This document shows positions 33,579 through 46,104 of a stretch of 64,000 nt of DNA, in pieces. Within the stretch, counting starts at the first letter, position 1; each line of letters opens with the position of its first letter. Below the pieces are notes generated by a model that saw nothing but the letters and a program-made list of their open reading frames with translations, was not told the DNA's origin and did not search any database. Source of the DNA: Glaciozyma antarctica PI12 (taxonomy: Eukaryota; Basidiomycota; Microbotryomycetes; Kriegeriales; Camptobasidiaceae); NCBI GenBank assembly GCA_002917775.1, contig KZ627158.1, forward strand, positions 1,009,103-1,073,102. The letters are read 5' to 3'. The position numbers and the translations under genes were made by a program.

Positions 33579-36500
33579 ATGACCCAAATGTCACACCCAA
33601 GGCACATCGGCCTCCCCCGCCGCCAGTCCTACGACCGCCTCTCCACCGCTAAATCCCTCTCCCAGTCCCTCTCCCTCGGCACGCTCCCTTCGCCGCAGTT
33701 CAATCACCTCCCCTCGGGCCAGCGCAGCGTTCCCGCCTTCGAGACGAATCGGCGCCTCGGAGCTGGATTCAGGACAGTTACGGGCGACAAGGACGTGCCG
33801 AGGACTCCTGGTGGGAGCTTGGTGGTGGGGAGCGAGGTGTTTGGGTTCGGCAAGGCGGGCAAGGAGAGATGGGGGAGTGGAGAGGTCGATAGGGATGAGG
33901 AGGAGGGGGATGAGAATACGCCCAAGGCGGATGGAGTGGCTCAGGGGCTGGATTGGCCTGGAGAGTTTGCGGACGCGGTTAGTGGAGGGCAGCAGGAGTT
34001 CCAGCTTCAGGGACGAGGGCAGGGGAGCGAGAACGGTAGTTCGGTGAGTGAGGTTTCTCCTCCCCCTCCTCAGCGTCGTCGCTTCGGTCTCTGCAACCGC
34101 AGCTCTCGACAGCGTGCTTTCTTCGAAGCGTGGCTGACCGTTCCCCTCGCGTTTCAGGATTTCAACCTCCCTCGCCCCTCTCTCAAATCGTTTGGCTCTT
34201 CCACCGAGCTCCGCTCCTCCTCCCTTCTCCACCACGTCAACTCGGACGACTTCACCGCAACGTCTTCCCCCATCCCCCGGCCCTCCTCCGCCCGCCCAAC
34301 CATCTCGCGGTCCGTCTCTTCGACCCCTCTCGAGATCCCAGCCGCCGATCCAGCCGGTCTTGGATTCGTCGCAACTGGGACGCCAGGAGATATAATGGCG
34401 GTGCAGAACGACTACGCGTACGGAAACGCTTCCTCGGGCTACTACGGCGCGCCCGCATCAGGACGTAACGTGCGCGGACCTCAGACGCAGCTCTACGGCG
34501 GTTTCGAGCCTCCGTTCGGAGGGCCAGGAGGGATGTCGCCGGACGACTTGGCCTTCGGGATGGGCAACATGACCCTCTCGAACGACTACCGTGGAGCGCA
34601 AGGAGCTCAGCAGCAGCGCTCCGCGCCGCAGCAGCCTGGAGTCGCTGGACGACCCCCGTACGGCTCCTACCCTCCTCGCGAGCTTCCCTCCCGTCAAGGC
34701 TCGTACCCGCCCTACTACCTCCAACCCTCGTTCGGACTCGCACCGCAGGACGCCTACGGAGCGTACGTCGACCCCTCGGCCTACTTCCAGCCTATCGCGG
34801 TCGACTCCCTTCGCCGAGACTCAGGCTACGCTCCCTCCACCACCCCGCCTTTCGCCGGATCTCCCCACCTCCGCCGCAGTGGCTCTCAGCAATCGCAGTC
34901 CTGGAGCCCGATGGACTTCCCTCAGCAATCCGCCCCTTCGTCCCGTCACGGATCCTTCTCCTACTCGCATTCTCCCGCGCTCTCTCAGGCGTCCGTCTCG
35001 CCGTACGGCCTTGCGCCGGGAACGGCGTTCGGGGGTAACTCGCTCGAGGTCGGGAATGCGTTTGCGGGACAGCAGCAGCAGATCCTACTTGGGAGGGGAA
35101 TGCGCAGTGCCGTCGAGTACATCGCGCCCGGTCCCCCGTCGCAGTATGGGTACGGAGGGTACCAGGATGTTGGGAGGGTGATGAGGAGCCAGATTTTGGA
35201 GGAGTTTAGGACGAACAGGCATCGGAGTTGGGAGCTCATGGTGCGTCTCCTTTTTTTCGTCGTCGCTTTCGTTTCAGTTTGAGCTGATGGGCACGCGCAG
35301 GATCTCATTGGCCACGTCGTCGAGTTTAGCGGCGACCAGCTTGGATCGAGGCATATCCAGACGAAGCTCGAGACGGCGTCATCGGACGAGAAGCAGCTCG
35401 TGTTCGACGAGATCCTTCCCAACATGCTCCAGCTTTCGACCGACGTCTTCGCCAACTGTGCGTTCGATGTCTTCGTTCCTCGGAGGCTCGTTGCTGACGC
35501 TCTCTCGTTGTACGCAGACGTCATTCAGAAGTTCTTCGAGCAGGGAAGCCAGGCGCAGAAGACGGCGATGGCCAAGGTTCTTGAAGGACACGTTCTCCAG
35601 CTCTCGCTTCAGATGTACGGCTGCCGAGTTGTGCAGAAGGTGCGTTCTTTTCCCACTTTAGCCGTTGCCGTCGACGCTGACGCCTTTGTCCGCAGGCTCT
35701 CGAGTACGTCCTCGTCGATCAGCAGGTCCGCCTCGTCAAGGAGCTCGACGGCCACGTCCTCAAGTGCGCTCGCGACGCTCAGAGCAACCACGTCGTCCAG
35801 GTACGCCCCCGCTCGCTCATCTCTCGCATTCTAGCTGACGATGCGTCACCACAGCGCGCCCTCGAACGGATCCCGAGCGAGCACCTCATCTTCATCACCG
35901 ACGCGTGCATTGGTCAAGTCCACGCCCTCGCCACGCACCCCTACGGCTGCCGCGTCCTCCAACGCATCTTCGAGAACTGCCCGTCGTCTCAAACGCGGAT
36001 CCTCCTCGACGAGCTCCATCGCTACACTCAGAACTTGATCCAAGATCAGTACGGCAACGTGCGTTCCTCTCCTTCCCTCCTCATCGCGCGCACTGACTCA
36101 GCTCGTGCAGTACGTCGTCCAATGGGTCATCGAGAAGGGCGAGCGCGCCGACAAGTCCCTCGTCATCGGCAAGGTCTACGGCCAGGTCCTCCCGCTCGCT
36201 CAGCAGAAGTTTGCCTCGAACGTTATCGAGAAGTGTATCGTGCACGCCGACGACGACGAGCGGCACACGCTTATCGACGAGGTCATTTGCCCGGCGCCGG
36301 ACGGATCGTCGGTCGTCAAAGCGATGCTGGTCCATCCTTATGCCAACTACGTTATGCAGAGTGAGTTCGTAGCTCCTGGGCAGTGCGTGAAACGAAGCTG
36401 ATGCGTTTATCGCAGAGATCCTCCACACTGCGCTTGGAGAACAGCGCCAGATCCTGTTCGAGGAGACGTCGATCCAGCTCGCCAACCTCAAGAAGTACTC

Positions 36501-36627
36501 GTCATCGTACTCGAAGCACCTCATCGCCAGTGCGTCGTCTTCCTCCGTTCCTGTCGCCGTCGCTAACGCCCACTCTCACCCAGTCGAGAAGCTCCTCGTC
36601 TCCGAGCGCGCTCGCACCGCGTACTAA
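33579..36627 (+). CDS. Pumilio-family (PUF) RNA-binding protein
   Basis: Binds UGUA-type elements in mRNA 3' UTRs and controls translation or decay. ATG 33579 opens [21 protein letters not shown] long disordered N-terminus rich in Ser, Gly, Tyr and Gln follows, with one in-frame intron (about 34043-34158) and segments such as [12 protein letters not shown] and [11 protein letters not shown]. The C-terminal PUF domain has eight repeats. Recognition helices are visible: [11 protein letters not shown] (repeat 1), an interrupted [13 protein letters not shown] (2), [13 protein letters not shown] (3), QSNHVVQRALERI (4), [13 protein letters not shown] (5), [14 protein letters not shown] (6), [14 protein letters not shown] (7) and [12 protein letters not shown] (8). 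These SRxxQ, NxxxQ, CRxxQ and NYxxQ sets are those of classical Puf3/Pumilio proteins. It ends SERARTAY at 36627. Several short introns split the repeats. Confidence 0.94.
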
Positions 36628-37153
36628 ATCCCCCACTCCTCCCTGTCTATAGACCCATTCCTCTCTCCTACCTTACTAGCCTTTACACCCGCAGTATGAG
36701 TTATCCCTCCCTTCCTTTCAAAAGTGCGAATACCTCCCCTCTCTCATCGTTACCCCCACTGCACATAGCTCTCCCTCCTCCCTTGCTCATAGCGCGCCCT
36801 CGTCGTCCCATCTCGCATTTGGTTTAGACTAGCATTCGACTTGAAAGGATCCTAAATTACGAATTTGTGCGCGACGAGGAAGGGGCCCGTTCGTTCTCAA
36901 TCCGCGCAACGGAAAGAGGCTTCGCAACTCGGTGGCGAAGGCGTCGTGTCTCAAGCTTCAAGTCTCTACCTTCCCTGCTCGCCGACTCACGACGTATTGT
37001 ATCGCTGCTTCCTCAGTTTGCGTACGCAGGAGCGGAGCAGAGAGGATCGAGCAAAGTCAGCGAGCTCTCAGCAGAACGCGCCCGAGCGAGAAAGCCGAGG
37101 ACCAAAGGAGCGTTGCGAAATTTACACAAAACCACAAACCCTGCGCTCTAAAA
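36628..37153. other. Tail-to-tail intergenic region, Pumilio and ferric reductase
   Basis: 526 bp with both 3' ends; a TATAGACC...TACCTTACTAGCC stretch follows the Pumilio stop. Nothing else seen. Confidence 0.6.
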
Positions 37154-40127
37154 TCACCAGCCAAACTCCCTGCGCGATACACTCGTCAGTAACGCTCAAC
37201 AGTGGCCGAGAAAGAGACGTACTCAATCGTGAGGTAGATGTTCCTGCGAACCTCCCCTCGCAGAACCCGTCTCGGCTGAACCGCCTCGCTCACAGCGTCC
37301 GCGAGAGAGTCGTTCATCGGCGTCGGCCCACACGATCCGACCGCGATCCAGCTGCGAAGAACTCAGCGTTAGCAAGCGCCAGAATACCGGTCAGGGGAGA
37401 GAGGACGCACTGGGAGTACGGCGTCGCCTCCACCTCCTTCGCTACGACGTCCCTGAAATCCGGCCTCCCGCTACGTAGCTCCAAGATCGCTCCATGCTCG
37501 ACCTTCACTCCCGTCTCCTGCGAATCCCCATCGCTCGTCGCCTCCTCCTCGTTTCCAGGAACTGGATCCCTCCGATCACGCGTAACGAACCCCTCGAGGA
37601 CGGCCGGTTCTCCAGCCGCCCGTTTTCCAGTGATGTAGATCGTGATGAAGAGGAACGCAGGGGGAGCAGCGAGGCAGAGCTCCTGGAGGTGGTCTGCGAT
37701 CCAGTAGACTTGTTCTGCGAGCGAGAGTCAGGGGGGCTCCTCGCTGCCGAGGGGAGGGACGTACCGGGCTTCTTGACGGTCCAGATGAAGGAAAGGCGGT
37801 TGGTGGTGATACCGAGGGACTTGTGCGCCTTGCCGTCGTGCATTGCGCGAGCTCGTCGGACGATATCCATCGCGTTCGAAAGCGCGTAGGAGACGCCACT
37901 GCCTCCAGCAACGAGAACGAGCGTATCGTAGTCCTCACCGAGGTACTGCTCGTGCCCATCTGCGAAACCTGTTAGCGAGGAATCCCTAATGAGAGCGGCG
38001 AAACGACGTACAAGGACCCTCGGTCCACGCCTTGATCGGGACGGGAGCGAGATGGCTCCCCGAACCAGCGCTCTTCTCCTCGTCCTGCGAGGCGTTGCCG
38101 ACCTCGAAGATCTTCTTCGTAAGGCCTTCACGAACGCGGATGAGGAGCTCTTGCGTGCTTTCGCTCGGGCGATCGTTATCGGGTTGGTCGAGGGGGCGCG
38201 AGATGTTGGAGACTGCGAGGAAGGAAGTGAGAAGGTGGGGGCGACGGGGGAGGGAAGGCTGACCAGTGAAAGGATGCCCTCCGAGACCGATCTCGGGGCA
38301 ATGAAGGTACACGTGTTGCCCTGGAATCCAATCTGGAGATGGCAAAGATTCGGTCAGCAAGAGGTTCGCGCGGAGGGAGCATGTGTCGACGCACTCTGCC
38401 TCGTTCGGATGCTAACGCGAATTGTATCCTCGCTTAAGACCGTCACGTAGCCCGTCGGGCGATTGTCCTTGTCCTCGACCGTCTTGAAGACTGCATAATA
38501 AGCGATCCTGCAGCCCCTCGCTACGCGGTCGAGTCCATGCAGTGCGAATCTGCGGAGCGAAGTTAGAAGGTGCTTCAGACACTGGAGACGACGAGCTGCG
38601 TACCCTGCCCAGATCTGCGTCCAGGGAGCGAGTCAGCTTCAAGCCTCGAAACGTACCGGAGCGAGACTACAACTCACCCATCCTTGTTCTTGCGGACGGT
38701 GAATGACGAGGCAGGCAACGATAAGCCACCAAAGACAGAGGTGCTGAACCTGCGAGCGAACGAGCGTCAGCCTCGTTCCTTCAGCAAAGCGGAGCGACGT
38801 ACGAGGAAGATCTGGTAGGCGCGATTGCGAATCGGTCGAGAGGCAGCGAAAACCATGCTGCAGGAACGTCAGTCATGCGCCAGTTCGTCGCGTTGGTGAG
38901 CTCACTAGAGGAATAGAGCGAAAGCGGCCCAGCCCCAGGCGATGTAGCGACTGCCTGGGCGGTTAGGTCCAACGTCGGGAACATTGACCTGCGAAGGCGA
39001 ATCAGTCCCTCGCGTTCAGTCGTGGATAAAGTCCGGCGTACCCAGGCTCGTCCGCCAATGTGAATTGCTGTGAGGCCAGTCAGCTCCGATCAGAAGTGTG
39101 GAGAGAGTCGAAGCGTACCCGACGAAATGATGATGAATCGAGCACTCCAGCGGTGAAGGACGTTCCTGCGAAGCAATCGATCAGCGCACGCCGGTAAGCC
39201 ACCTCGGAAGCGAGACGTACAAGCTCTCGTACGCGAATCCAGTGAGCTTCGAGATGACATTGTTCTTGCCCGCCAGTCCAATGACGAGAGGAATGTTGGC
39301 GTAGGTGAGGCGCGCGGCGTGGTGCGCGTACCAGTCGACGTCGCCCTCCGCACCCAGGAAGATGAGGAGAAAGTTGAGCAGGAGGTAGACGGAGAGAAGG
39401 GCGAGTTGGGCTGGAGAGCAGAGTCAGCAGCAAATCACGACTGTTGAGGAAAAGGTACGCACAAAGGTCTCCGAGGAAGACGAACTCTGCGATCTGGAGA
39501 ACAGCCTTTGAGCGCACATCCTAAAGAGCCGGAGAGGAGAGACGCACGGCAGAATGCTTGATGCTGTACTTGCGATAAAAGGCTTCGAGCCAGGGCCAGA
39601 AGAACCGCCAGGAAGTGTAGTGCTGAACGGGGCCAAGAGACTTGACGCGAGGAAGCTTCTTTGTCGTGTCCCTGAATCCCAGCTCTCTCCGTCGAATCCA
39701 ACCCTGCGAATAGCCTTGGTTAGTACGCGCAACTCGAGCTCGCTGCGAAGAGGACTCGCTTGGAGTCGCTGAGCCCAGTTGGCGATGGTGACGAGGCCGA
39801 TGATTCCGATGAGGCCTGGCAGAGGCGGAAGGGATCAGCTCAATCCAAGCGCTGATCCAGGTACACAAGACGCGCCGAGAACGGCTCACCCAGCCAGAGG
39901 TACAGCCCGACGTTGTAGTTGAAGTTCTCTAAGTAGGCGAGCGTTTCGGGCGAGTGAACGGTGTAGTTGTTTCTGCGTCGGACGAGCGTGTTGGTTCCTG
40001 CAGCAAACACCGTTAGCTGCCCACGCCCAGCCCGTTTTCCTATCGTGCGCGCACCTGCTGAGCTCGCGATGGCTCCCTGCGAAAGCAGCAAGCCCACCGC
40101 CAGCAGCGCGATTCTGAGTGTAACCAT
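37154..40127 (-). CDS. Ferric reductase, FRE/NOX type flavocytochrome
   Basis: Plasma-membrane metalloreductase moving electrons from NADPH through FAD and two haems to Fe(III) or Cu(II). ATG 40127 opens a signal peptide, MVTLRIALLAVGLLLSQG. Helices follow: PGLIGIIGLVTIANWAQRL, QLALLSVYLLLNFLLIFLG and the ferric reductase core HAARLTYANIPLVIGLAG, then NVLHRWSARFIIISS with haem-region His. Next come AFALFLW and TGMVFAASRPIRNRAYQIF. The FAD site is GQHVYLHCP with GGHPFTVSNISR. The NAD(P) site is LVLVAGGSGVSYALSNAMDI, and SCGPTPMNDSLADAV is the usual late motif. A final intron must be removed to reach the 16-base last exon that gives the universal ending EEFGW. Many short introns. Divergent from the histidine phosphatase. 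Confidence 0.92.
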
Positions 40128-41245
40128 GAGCAGTGGGGGAGGAGCGATGCGCTGTGCGTTGACGGGGTGAGGAGAAAGAGCTGTGCCAGCGAAGAAACTT
40201 GGGACTTGGCCAAGGAGGGAGAGGAGGTCTGGATGACGACTCCCCAGAGATCACCCAGCCAAGTTGAGCGTGGGAATTGGTCAAGATCCTCCGGAGGCCG
40301 GGGGCGAGGACACGAACGGCTGGCGAAGGGGCGATTGATACAGCGCTGGAAGCTTGGAGGAGGCTGTGCAAGCGTTGAGCGGTGTTGGATAGCGCGAGGG
40401 CGTTTATCGGGGAAGCATTCGACGGACGAGCTTGTAGAGTGGGCGCTCCGACTCGGTCTTGAACGGCCAGAAAGAAGGGGAAAGCAAGGAATAAACTGGA
40501 GTAAAGCGGGGTATCGCTGGTCCCAGTACTCGTCGGCAGAGAAGGCAGGAGGTCGCGAGAGCGAGCACTCGTCTTTCCGAAGAGTGGCCTTGTCGGGATG
40601 CGGGGTTGAACCTCAGTCGTTCGCCCGGTCGCTGGGGGTGTGAGAGCAGCGCGATCCAAGCAGCAAGCGAACGTGGGAGCAGAGTTATCCCGTCTGGCCC
40701 TCCTCCCCTGCGCACGTCAGCTGCCCCTCCTCAGGGCCGCAGCCTTCTCCCCTTCGACACCAAGCTCCGGCGGCGCGCACGCCTAGAGTCATGGCAGCTG
40801 GAAGTCCCTCGACACTCCCACCTGACGTAGGCGCTCCCAAGACCGCTGCCGCAAGTCCTTCCGCGCGATCGCCTCGTACCCTTCTCACCTCCGGTGGATC
40901 ACCCCGACCACTCTGCTGAAGCGTCCGGACGTGAAAACTGAAGAGGGGCGAGAAGGACACGAGCGTGGTGGGCGGGCGGTTGCGAGAAGAAAGGCGGAGG
41001 TCAAAGGGGAAGGTGATGGGGAGGGAAGCTGGTCGAGGTGCAGCGTCCGGGGAGGAAGTGCTCCTGGTCGTCGGTGCAAGGATCTTGTCTGGGTCTGCTG
41101 AACGTAGCTGTCGAGCTTCCTGAGCTGCTGTGTGGTGGTGGGAAGAGCCGCGCGGCGCTCGACAGCGAGGCTCCGCCCGGGTGAGACGGGCGGGAACGCG
41201 TGTCTCTCTCTTCCACCCTGCTTCCACCCTCTCCCCACTGCTCCA
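40128..41245. promoter_or_regulatory. Shared upstream region of ferric reductase and histidine phosphatase
   Basis: 1.1 kb between divergent start codons. Two GATAA cores on the minus strand (TTATC at about 40404 and 40687) are candidate sites for a fungal GATA-type iron regulator. GATA cores this short are common by chance. No other element is clear. Confidence 0.4.
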
Positions 41246-43061
41246 ATGTCTGTGAACACGAACCCAGTGCTAGGTGTGGTAATCATCGCGCGCCACGGCG
41301 ACCGCCTCGGTACGCAGAGCTTCCCCGCTTCCACCGCAAGAGCTAATCTCCCCCGCTCCCCCAGGCTTCTTCCAAGATCCCGATACGTACAACGCGATCA
41401 AGTCGGGCATCACTGCGCTCGGCGAGGTACAGGAGTACCAGCTCGGATCGATGCTTCGACGGATCTACGCAGATCCTGCTTCGGAGACCGCTATCGTCGA
41501 CCTGAGCGGGGAGGTCGTGGTAGCGTCTCAACTGCGTTCGACGGCGGATGGAGGCGGATCTCGCGCTTCGTTCGATTCTGCTGTTGCGCTTTGGCAAGGG
41601 TTTTATGCACCTGCGTACGCCTACGCCGGCCTCAAGAGGGGAGCGAGGAGATTCGCTGACCCGCGCGAATTGCAGGCTTTCAACCATCACGCTCGCGAAC
41701 AGAACCAACATTACGAGCCCACTAGGCGGTTATCAGTACCTTCAGATTGATGCCCTTCTCCCAGAGGTAGAGATTGACTTGGAATGTGCGTTCTTCTGTT
41801 CCTCCCTTCTCGTCACGACTGACCTTGATTCTCGCAGCGTACACCAACTGCGAAGCTTGGGCGAACCACACGGACGCCTTTTACGATTCACCGGAATTTT
41901 CAGCCAAGGACGCTGAGAGTGCGAGCTTGCTGGAGCTGCTGAGGACGAGCGGGCTGGTCGGGAACCGGACAGTTTCGCTGACGAATATGTGGTGCGTTCA
42001 GTCCTGTCCTTCCTCACAGAGACTGCTGATGCCTATTTTTGCAGGAACATCTTCGATTTTATGAACGTTCAGAACGTGCGGTTTTCTCTCCGCCCGCGAC
42101 GCTCCAGCTGCTCGGCCCTAACTCGCTCGCCGCAGATTCACGACGCTGCCTATGCCGAGACTCTGGCAGCAGCTGGGGTTGACATCCTTCCTCAAGTCCG
42201 TCATCTCGCAAACTGGCACCAGCACCGCTCTTTTACCTCGAGTCGCGGTGGGATTGGCAACGGTTCGTCTTCGTCCCCTCCTGGAGCCGCGTTCGAACTT
42301 ATACCGCTCCTTTGCAGTTGCCGGTCAAACCCTCTTTCCTCTCATCACCGACGCTCTTCTTGACATGGCCAACACCTCCGTCGTCAAGATCGCGCATTTC
42401 CAGACGGCGTACAAGCCCTTCTTGTCGCTGTTCAACATGACCAGCGTCGCCGATGATGCTCTGCTCTACTCGGAAGGCATCGTCGACTACGCCAGCGTCG
42501 CTACTTTTGAGCTTCGAGAGAACATGGCGGGGACCGGTCACGATGGTGGGCTCTTTCTCCCCTCTCTCCTTTCGCCATCTCACCCGCCGCAGTCCGTTTC
42601 GGTTTCCTAAACGGTACAGCGGACGGCGCCTTTGGCTCTCTCTCCTACCACTCCCTTTTCGGCTCCGACTCTCTCGACACGGATCTCGCAACTCTCGTCT
42701 CAACCCTCGAGGTGCGCCTCTCCCCTCCCTCACCGCGCCTCGCTAACCCCCGCAGCCTTTCGTCCTCTCCAACATCACCGCGTGGTGCAACGCCTGCGGC
42801 AACACAGTCAACAGCGGGTGTGACCTCGTCTACCTCGCCAACGTCTCCGCCCAAGCTGCGCTTGACTCTCACACGCATGCGGTGGGGCCTGTGAGGGCGG
42901 GATTCATCGGAGCGGGAGTGACGCTGGCGATGGGGTTGGTGGCGGTTGGGGTTTTGGTGCTGTTGGGGATGGCGAGCTTTGGGAGTTCGAGAAGGGGTGG
43001 AAGAAGGGCGCAGGATGGGGTGCATTTGACGAGGACGAAGAGTGTTGCAAGTAGTTTCTAG
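41246..43061 (+). CDS. Membrane-anchored histidine phosphatase (acid-phosphatase-like)
   Basis: Phosphomonoesterase of the histidine-phosphatase superfamily (branch 2). ATG 41246 gives MSVNTNPVLGVVIIARHGDR, so the catalytic RHG motif lies within the first 20 residues and no signal peptide precedes it. After an intron, LGFFQDPDTYNAIKSGITAL and GEVQEYQLGSMLRRIYADP follow, then VVASQLRSTADGGG and LWQGFYAPALSTITLANRTN. Later exons give GYQYLQIDALLPEVEIDLE, TNCEAWANHTDAFYDSPEF and NMWNIFDFMNVQNIHDAAY. YKPFLSLFNMTSVADDALL and ASVATFELREN come near the second catalytic region. TAWCNACGNTVNSGCD holds Cys pairs; the C-terminus is a helix GFIGAGVTLAMGLVAVGVLV and a short basic tail. About eight introns. 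Many N-glycosylation sites suggest a lumenal or outer face. The natural substrate is unknown. Confidence 0.82.
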
Positions 43062-44877
43062 GGATGTAATGGGGATTAAAAGGCGGTACTTTGAGGTGAA
43101 TCTGACGGCAGGGGATTCGAGACGGAGAGGAGCAGCTGAGCTGAGCGTGCGCGGTTTGGGAGCTTGAGAGCTTGTGAGCTCCTGCTGCTTCAATTCCATG
43201 TATGAGTCGATGGATGAACATTTTCGAAGGGGTTTGAAATAGATTGTCGTGTCCTTGGCCGGGGAGCCTCAGAAGCAACTTTGTTCGCTTCTTGAAGCTG
43301 CAAATGCTGATATCTGCGCACCCGCGGCTACAGTATTGCAGCTTAGGTTCTTGAAAGTCATCTGCGAGAATCTGGAGCGTGTGCAATTGGGGAGAGGCCG
43401 AGATGGAGTGCCGACAGAAACAGCACAGGGAGGCGCCCTACCGTTTCCTGACAGCGTCAGCCGGGGCCTTCCTTGCGCGTATCGCATGCCTAAGTAGGCC
43501 ACAAGTTATCCTGGAGATTTGAGCGATGCTGGGACGCGCTAGGAATGAGCTGTGGCGGGTCTTCGGAGTTGACTCTTCTACTTCAACTTGTCTTGCTGAT
43601 AAAATCGCACAGCCGCAGGAGACGCCGTTTGGTCAAGTGTTGTCGAATCTAGCTGACTCACAGTAAGCAACACATGATATGACATTGCGGCCGTTCCCCT
43701 TGGTGGTTCCTCGCCTCCTTGATCATGGTCAGGGAGTAATGTGCCGTGGATTATTTGGTAGTATAGCAAGGTCAAACAAACGTGTATTGAGGGAGAAACA
43801 GCCCGAGAAAACTGCAAAAAAAGACACAGGAGAGGACATAGCGAGATCCACGATCGAGAGATTGGCTACGACGAGTCGTAGCACACATTTGAATGTTAGT
43901 TTGCAAATAGCAGAAAGCTGAGACTCGGTTAATACCTCATCGTCATCAGCGACGCCCCAGCACAAAGATGTCCCCGAGGATTTTTTTTTCAATGTGGCAC
44001 GGGCAATATTAAGCCTCAGCAGCTAAACACCGGTCAGGGTGCGCTGATTGGACGTCCAAAACCGTCTCCACCTTGTCGGTACGACGTGCCGTTGGCGAGT
44101 AACAGCTGCAACAAGTTCTGAACGACGGAAAACGCTCAACATCATCTCCACGCCAAAGTACGAGGGCAGAGCGTTAGCACACGCCGGGATCATCTTGTTG
44201 ATGCTTCTGCCTATCTAGAACGCCTTTCTTTGTGTCGCTGCGATCCCTGATTAGCGAGCTACAGTGTGAGGAAGAGAGAGAAGTTGGTCAAGCTTTGCCC
44301 GCGCATACATCGGCGGGACAAAGGGGCCGCCTCCCAACAGCTCGGGGCCCGAGAGTCCCTGCTCTCAGGTACCTATCACCGCTTTCAGTTTGCCTGTACG
44401 GCCAGCAAAGAGCGAGCAATACCTTAACAAAGTACGCGGCCCAATTCAGACGGAAAGGGGTGGCTGCACGGATCTCGCTCACGCACCCCTCCACAAAACT
44501 CCGCGGATTTGGTCGCCGCCGACTTGTCCCTTTGTTCGATCTCACAGCTCCCAGATCTGTTTCGTTGAGCTCGAAAGGTGAACAGAAAGCTAACGGGCGG
44601 CTTCCTGGTGCCGCCGACGCCTCCCCCTGCGTCTAAATAATCGGGATTCGAGTGTGAAGTCCCCCACAAGGCTCTTCGGGCTCCTGGCCACAGCTCTTTC
44701 AAAGGAAGCGACCCTAGTGAGAGTACCAAGAGATACGCTGCGGTACTTGGCAAGCCATGCGCACGCTCCGAGATGGAACCTCGCCCCCGTACCAGAGCGA
44801 AAGTCACAAGCAGGATGAGGCCCAGGTCCTCTCAGCTTTTCTCGTGCTCTCTCCCACCCCACTTAATAATGACCACC
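43062..44877. other. Gene-free 1.8 kb between convergent genes
   Basis: Lower GC than its surroundings in the middle (43570-44250), with T9 at 43981 and only short frames lacking ATG starts. No tRNA-like B-box with matching stems was found. It holds the 3' ends of the histidine phosphatase and PLP2 genes. It could contain an unrecognised non-coding RNA or decayed DNA; nothing can be supported. Confidence 0.5.
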
Positions 44878-45861
44878 TCACAAATCATATTCATCGTCGC
44901 CCCCGTGCGCATCCCTCGCGCCACCCCTAATCCCGCTCCTCTGCCCGCGACTCTTTGCCCGCCCACCGCCAACGAACGTCTCGTCCTCGCTGTCCTCCTC
45001 GTCGCTACTGTCCCGTTTCGTTGTTCGCGAGGAGAATTGTGCGTTGGTGGATGAGTCGACTTTGAGGTGGAAGTCGAGGGCGCGGAAGGCGAAGAGGATG
45101 CGTTCGACGTCTGCAGGAGGGTTAGTGAGGTGCGGGGAGGGAGTGGATGCGGCGAGGGGTGAGGAGAGGAACACGCGAGGGTGCAAGGAGGGAAGGAAGG
45201 CACGAAAGCAGCGAGGAAGAACACACCTTCGATAGTCGCCTTGTTCCCGCCCATTCCTCCCATCCCAACGATCTGTCCCGTCATCTCGCCCTTGCGGTAG
45301 CACAGCAACGTCGGGCAGTTCTTGTCGGGGTAGTTCTCGATACAATGATCGCTGACAATCGAGCAGAACTTGGTCGAAGGGTACAGCGCCGCCACGCGCG
45401 CGAGGAGCGGCGAAAGGAGCTTGCAGTCGGGCAAGCTGGGCTCTCATCAGCTCCTCCCTTCATGATCCAAAGGGAACGACGACTCACTAGTCCTTGAAAA
45501 GGTAGCACACCGTCCCCGTTCCACTCCCCTCTGGCTCCCCTTCCAGATCCTCCATACTCGCATCCGTCACCTCGCGCTTGTAGTCCCCCTTTCCAATCGG
45601 GTACACCCTCCCAAACCGCCTATTCCGTTCTCCAACACCCGCTTCCGCCATTCGCTGAGCACGGTACCGCTCCAAAACATCTCGCGAGAGCGCATCGTCC
45701 GTTTCTAGGCTTAGGTCGTCGAGGTCGGAGAGGGAGGGGGAGGGGGTGCGTTGGCGCTCGGGAGAGGGGGAGCGAGAGGTGGTGGGGAGGGCGGGGATGA
45801 TTCCGTGCTGTCGGAGAGCGGCGTTGAACTCGGTGTCCTCGTCGTAGTTGATGGCGGGCAT
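44878..45861 (-). CDS. PLP2: Phosducin-like protein Plp2/PDCL3
   Basis: Co-factor of the CCT chaperonin for actin, tubulin and other substrates. ATG 45861 gives MPAINYDEDTEFNAALRQHG, then IIPALP, matching the family's 'DTEWNDILRKKGILP' opening. A Ser/Pro-rich region and SRDVLERYRAQRMAE follow, then FGRVYPIGKGDYKREVTDAS. VCYLFKD is followed by an intron and the thioredoxin-like domain: CKLLSPLLARVAALYPSTKF, SDHCIENYPDKNCPTLLCYR and KGEMTGQIVGMGGMGGNKAT. VERILFAFRALDFHLK leads to an acidic C-terminus ending HGGDDEYDL. An upstream open frame without ATG is leader. Divergent from SYF2. Confidence 0.9.
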
Positions 45862-46104
45862 CTGGGCGGTCGAGGAGGGGATGCGTGTCTTTTGGGTGGA
45901 AGGGCGCGCTTGCTGGGGGGGGGTAGGAGTGTCTAGATAAGCTACACGAGCAAAGGGAGGCGGTGGGGGCGAGCTGAGCTGAAGCTGAGTCGAGATGGAG
46001 GAGGTCAAGCCACGCACAGGCACGAACTCGTCGACGACAACGCCGCTTGCAGCCGCGTGCTCTTCTACCTCCACCGTCTCCCCACTACAACAGCGCCCTG
46101 AGCA
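45862..46104. promoter_or_regulatory. Head-to-head promoter, PLP2 and SYF2
   Basis: 243 bp between the start codons, with a nine-base G run at 45915-45923. No specific site recognised. Confidence 0.45.

Noticed and set aside
43729-43992. 87-codon minus-strand frame with a Lys run and a hydrophobic segment
   Set aside because: It has a TTG start beside the T9 run, no ATG, and no similarity I recognise.
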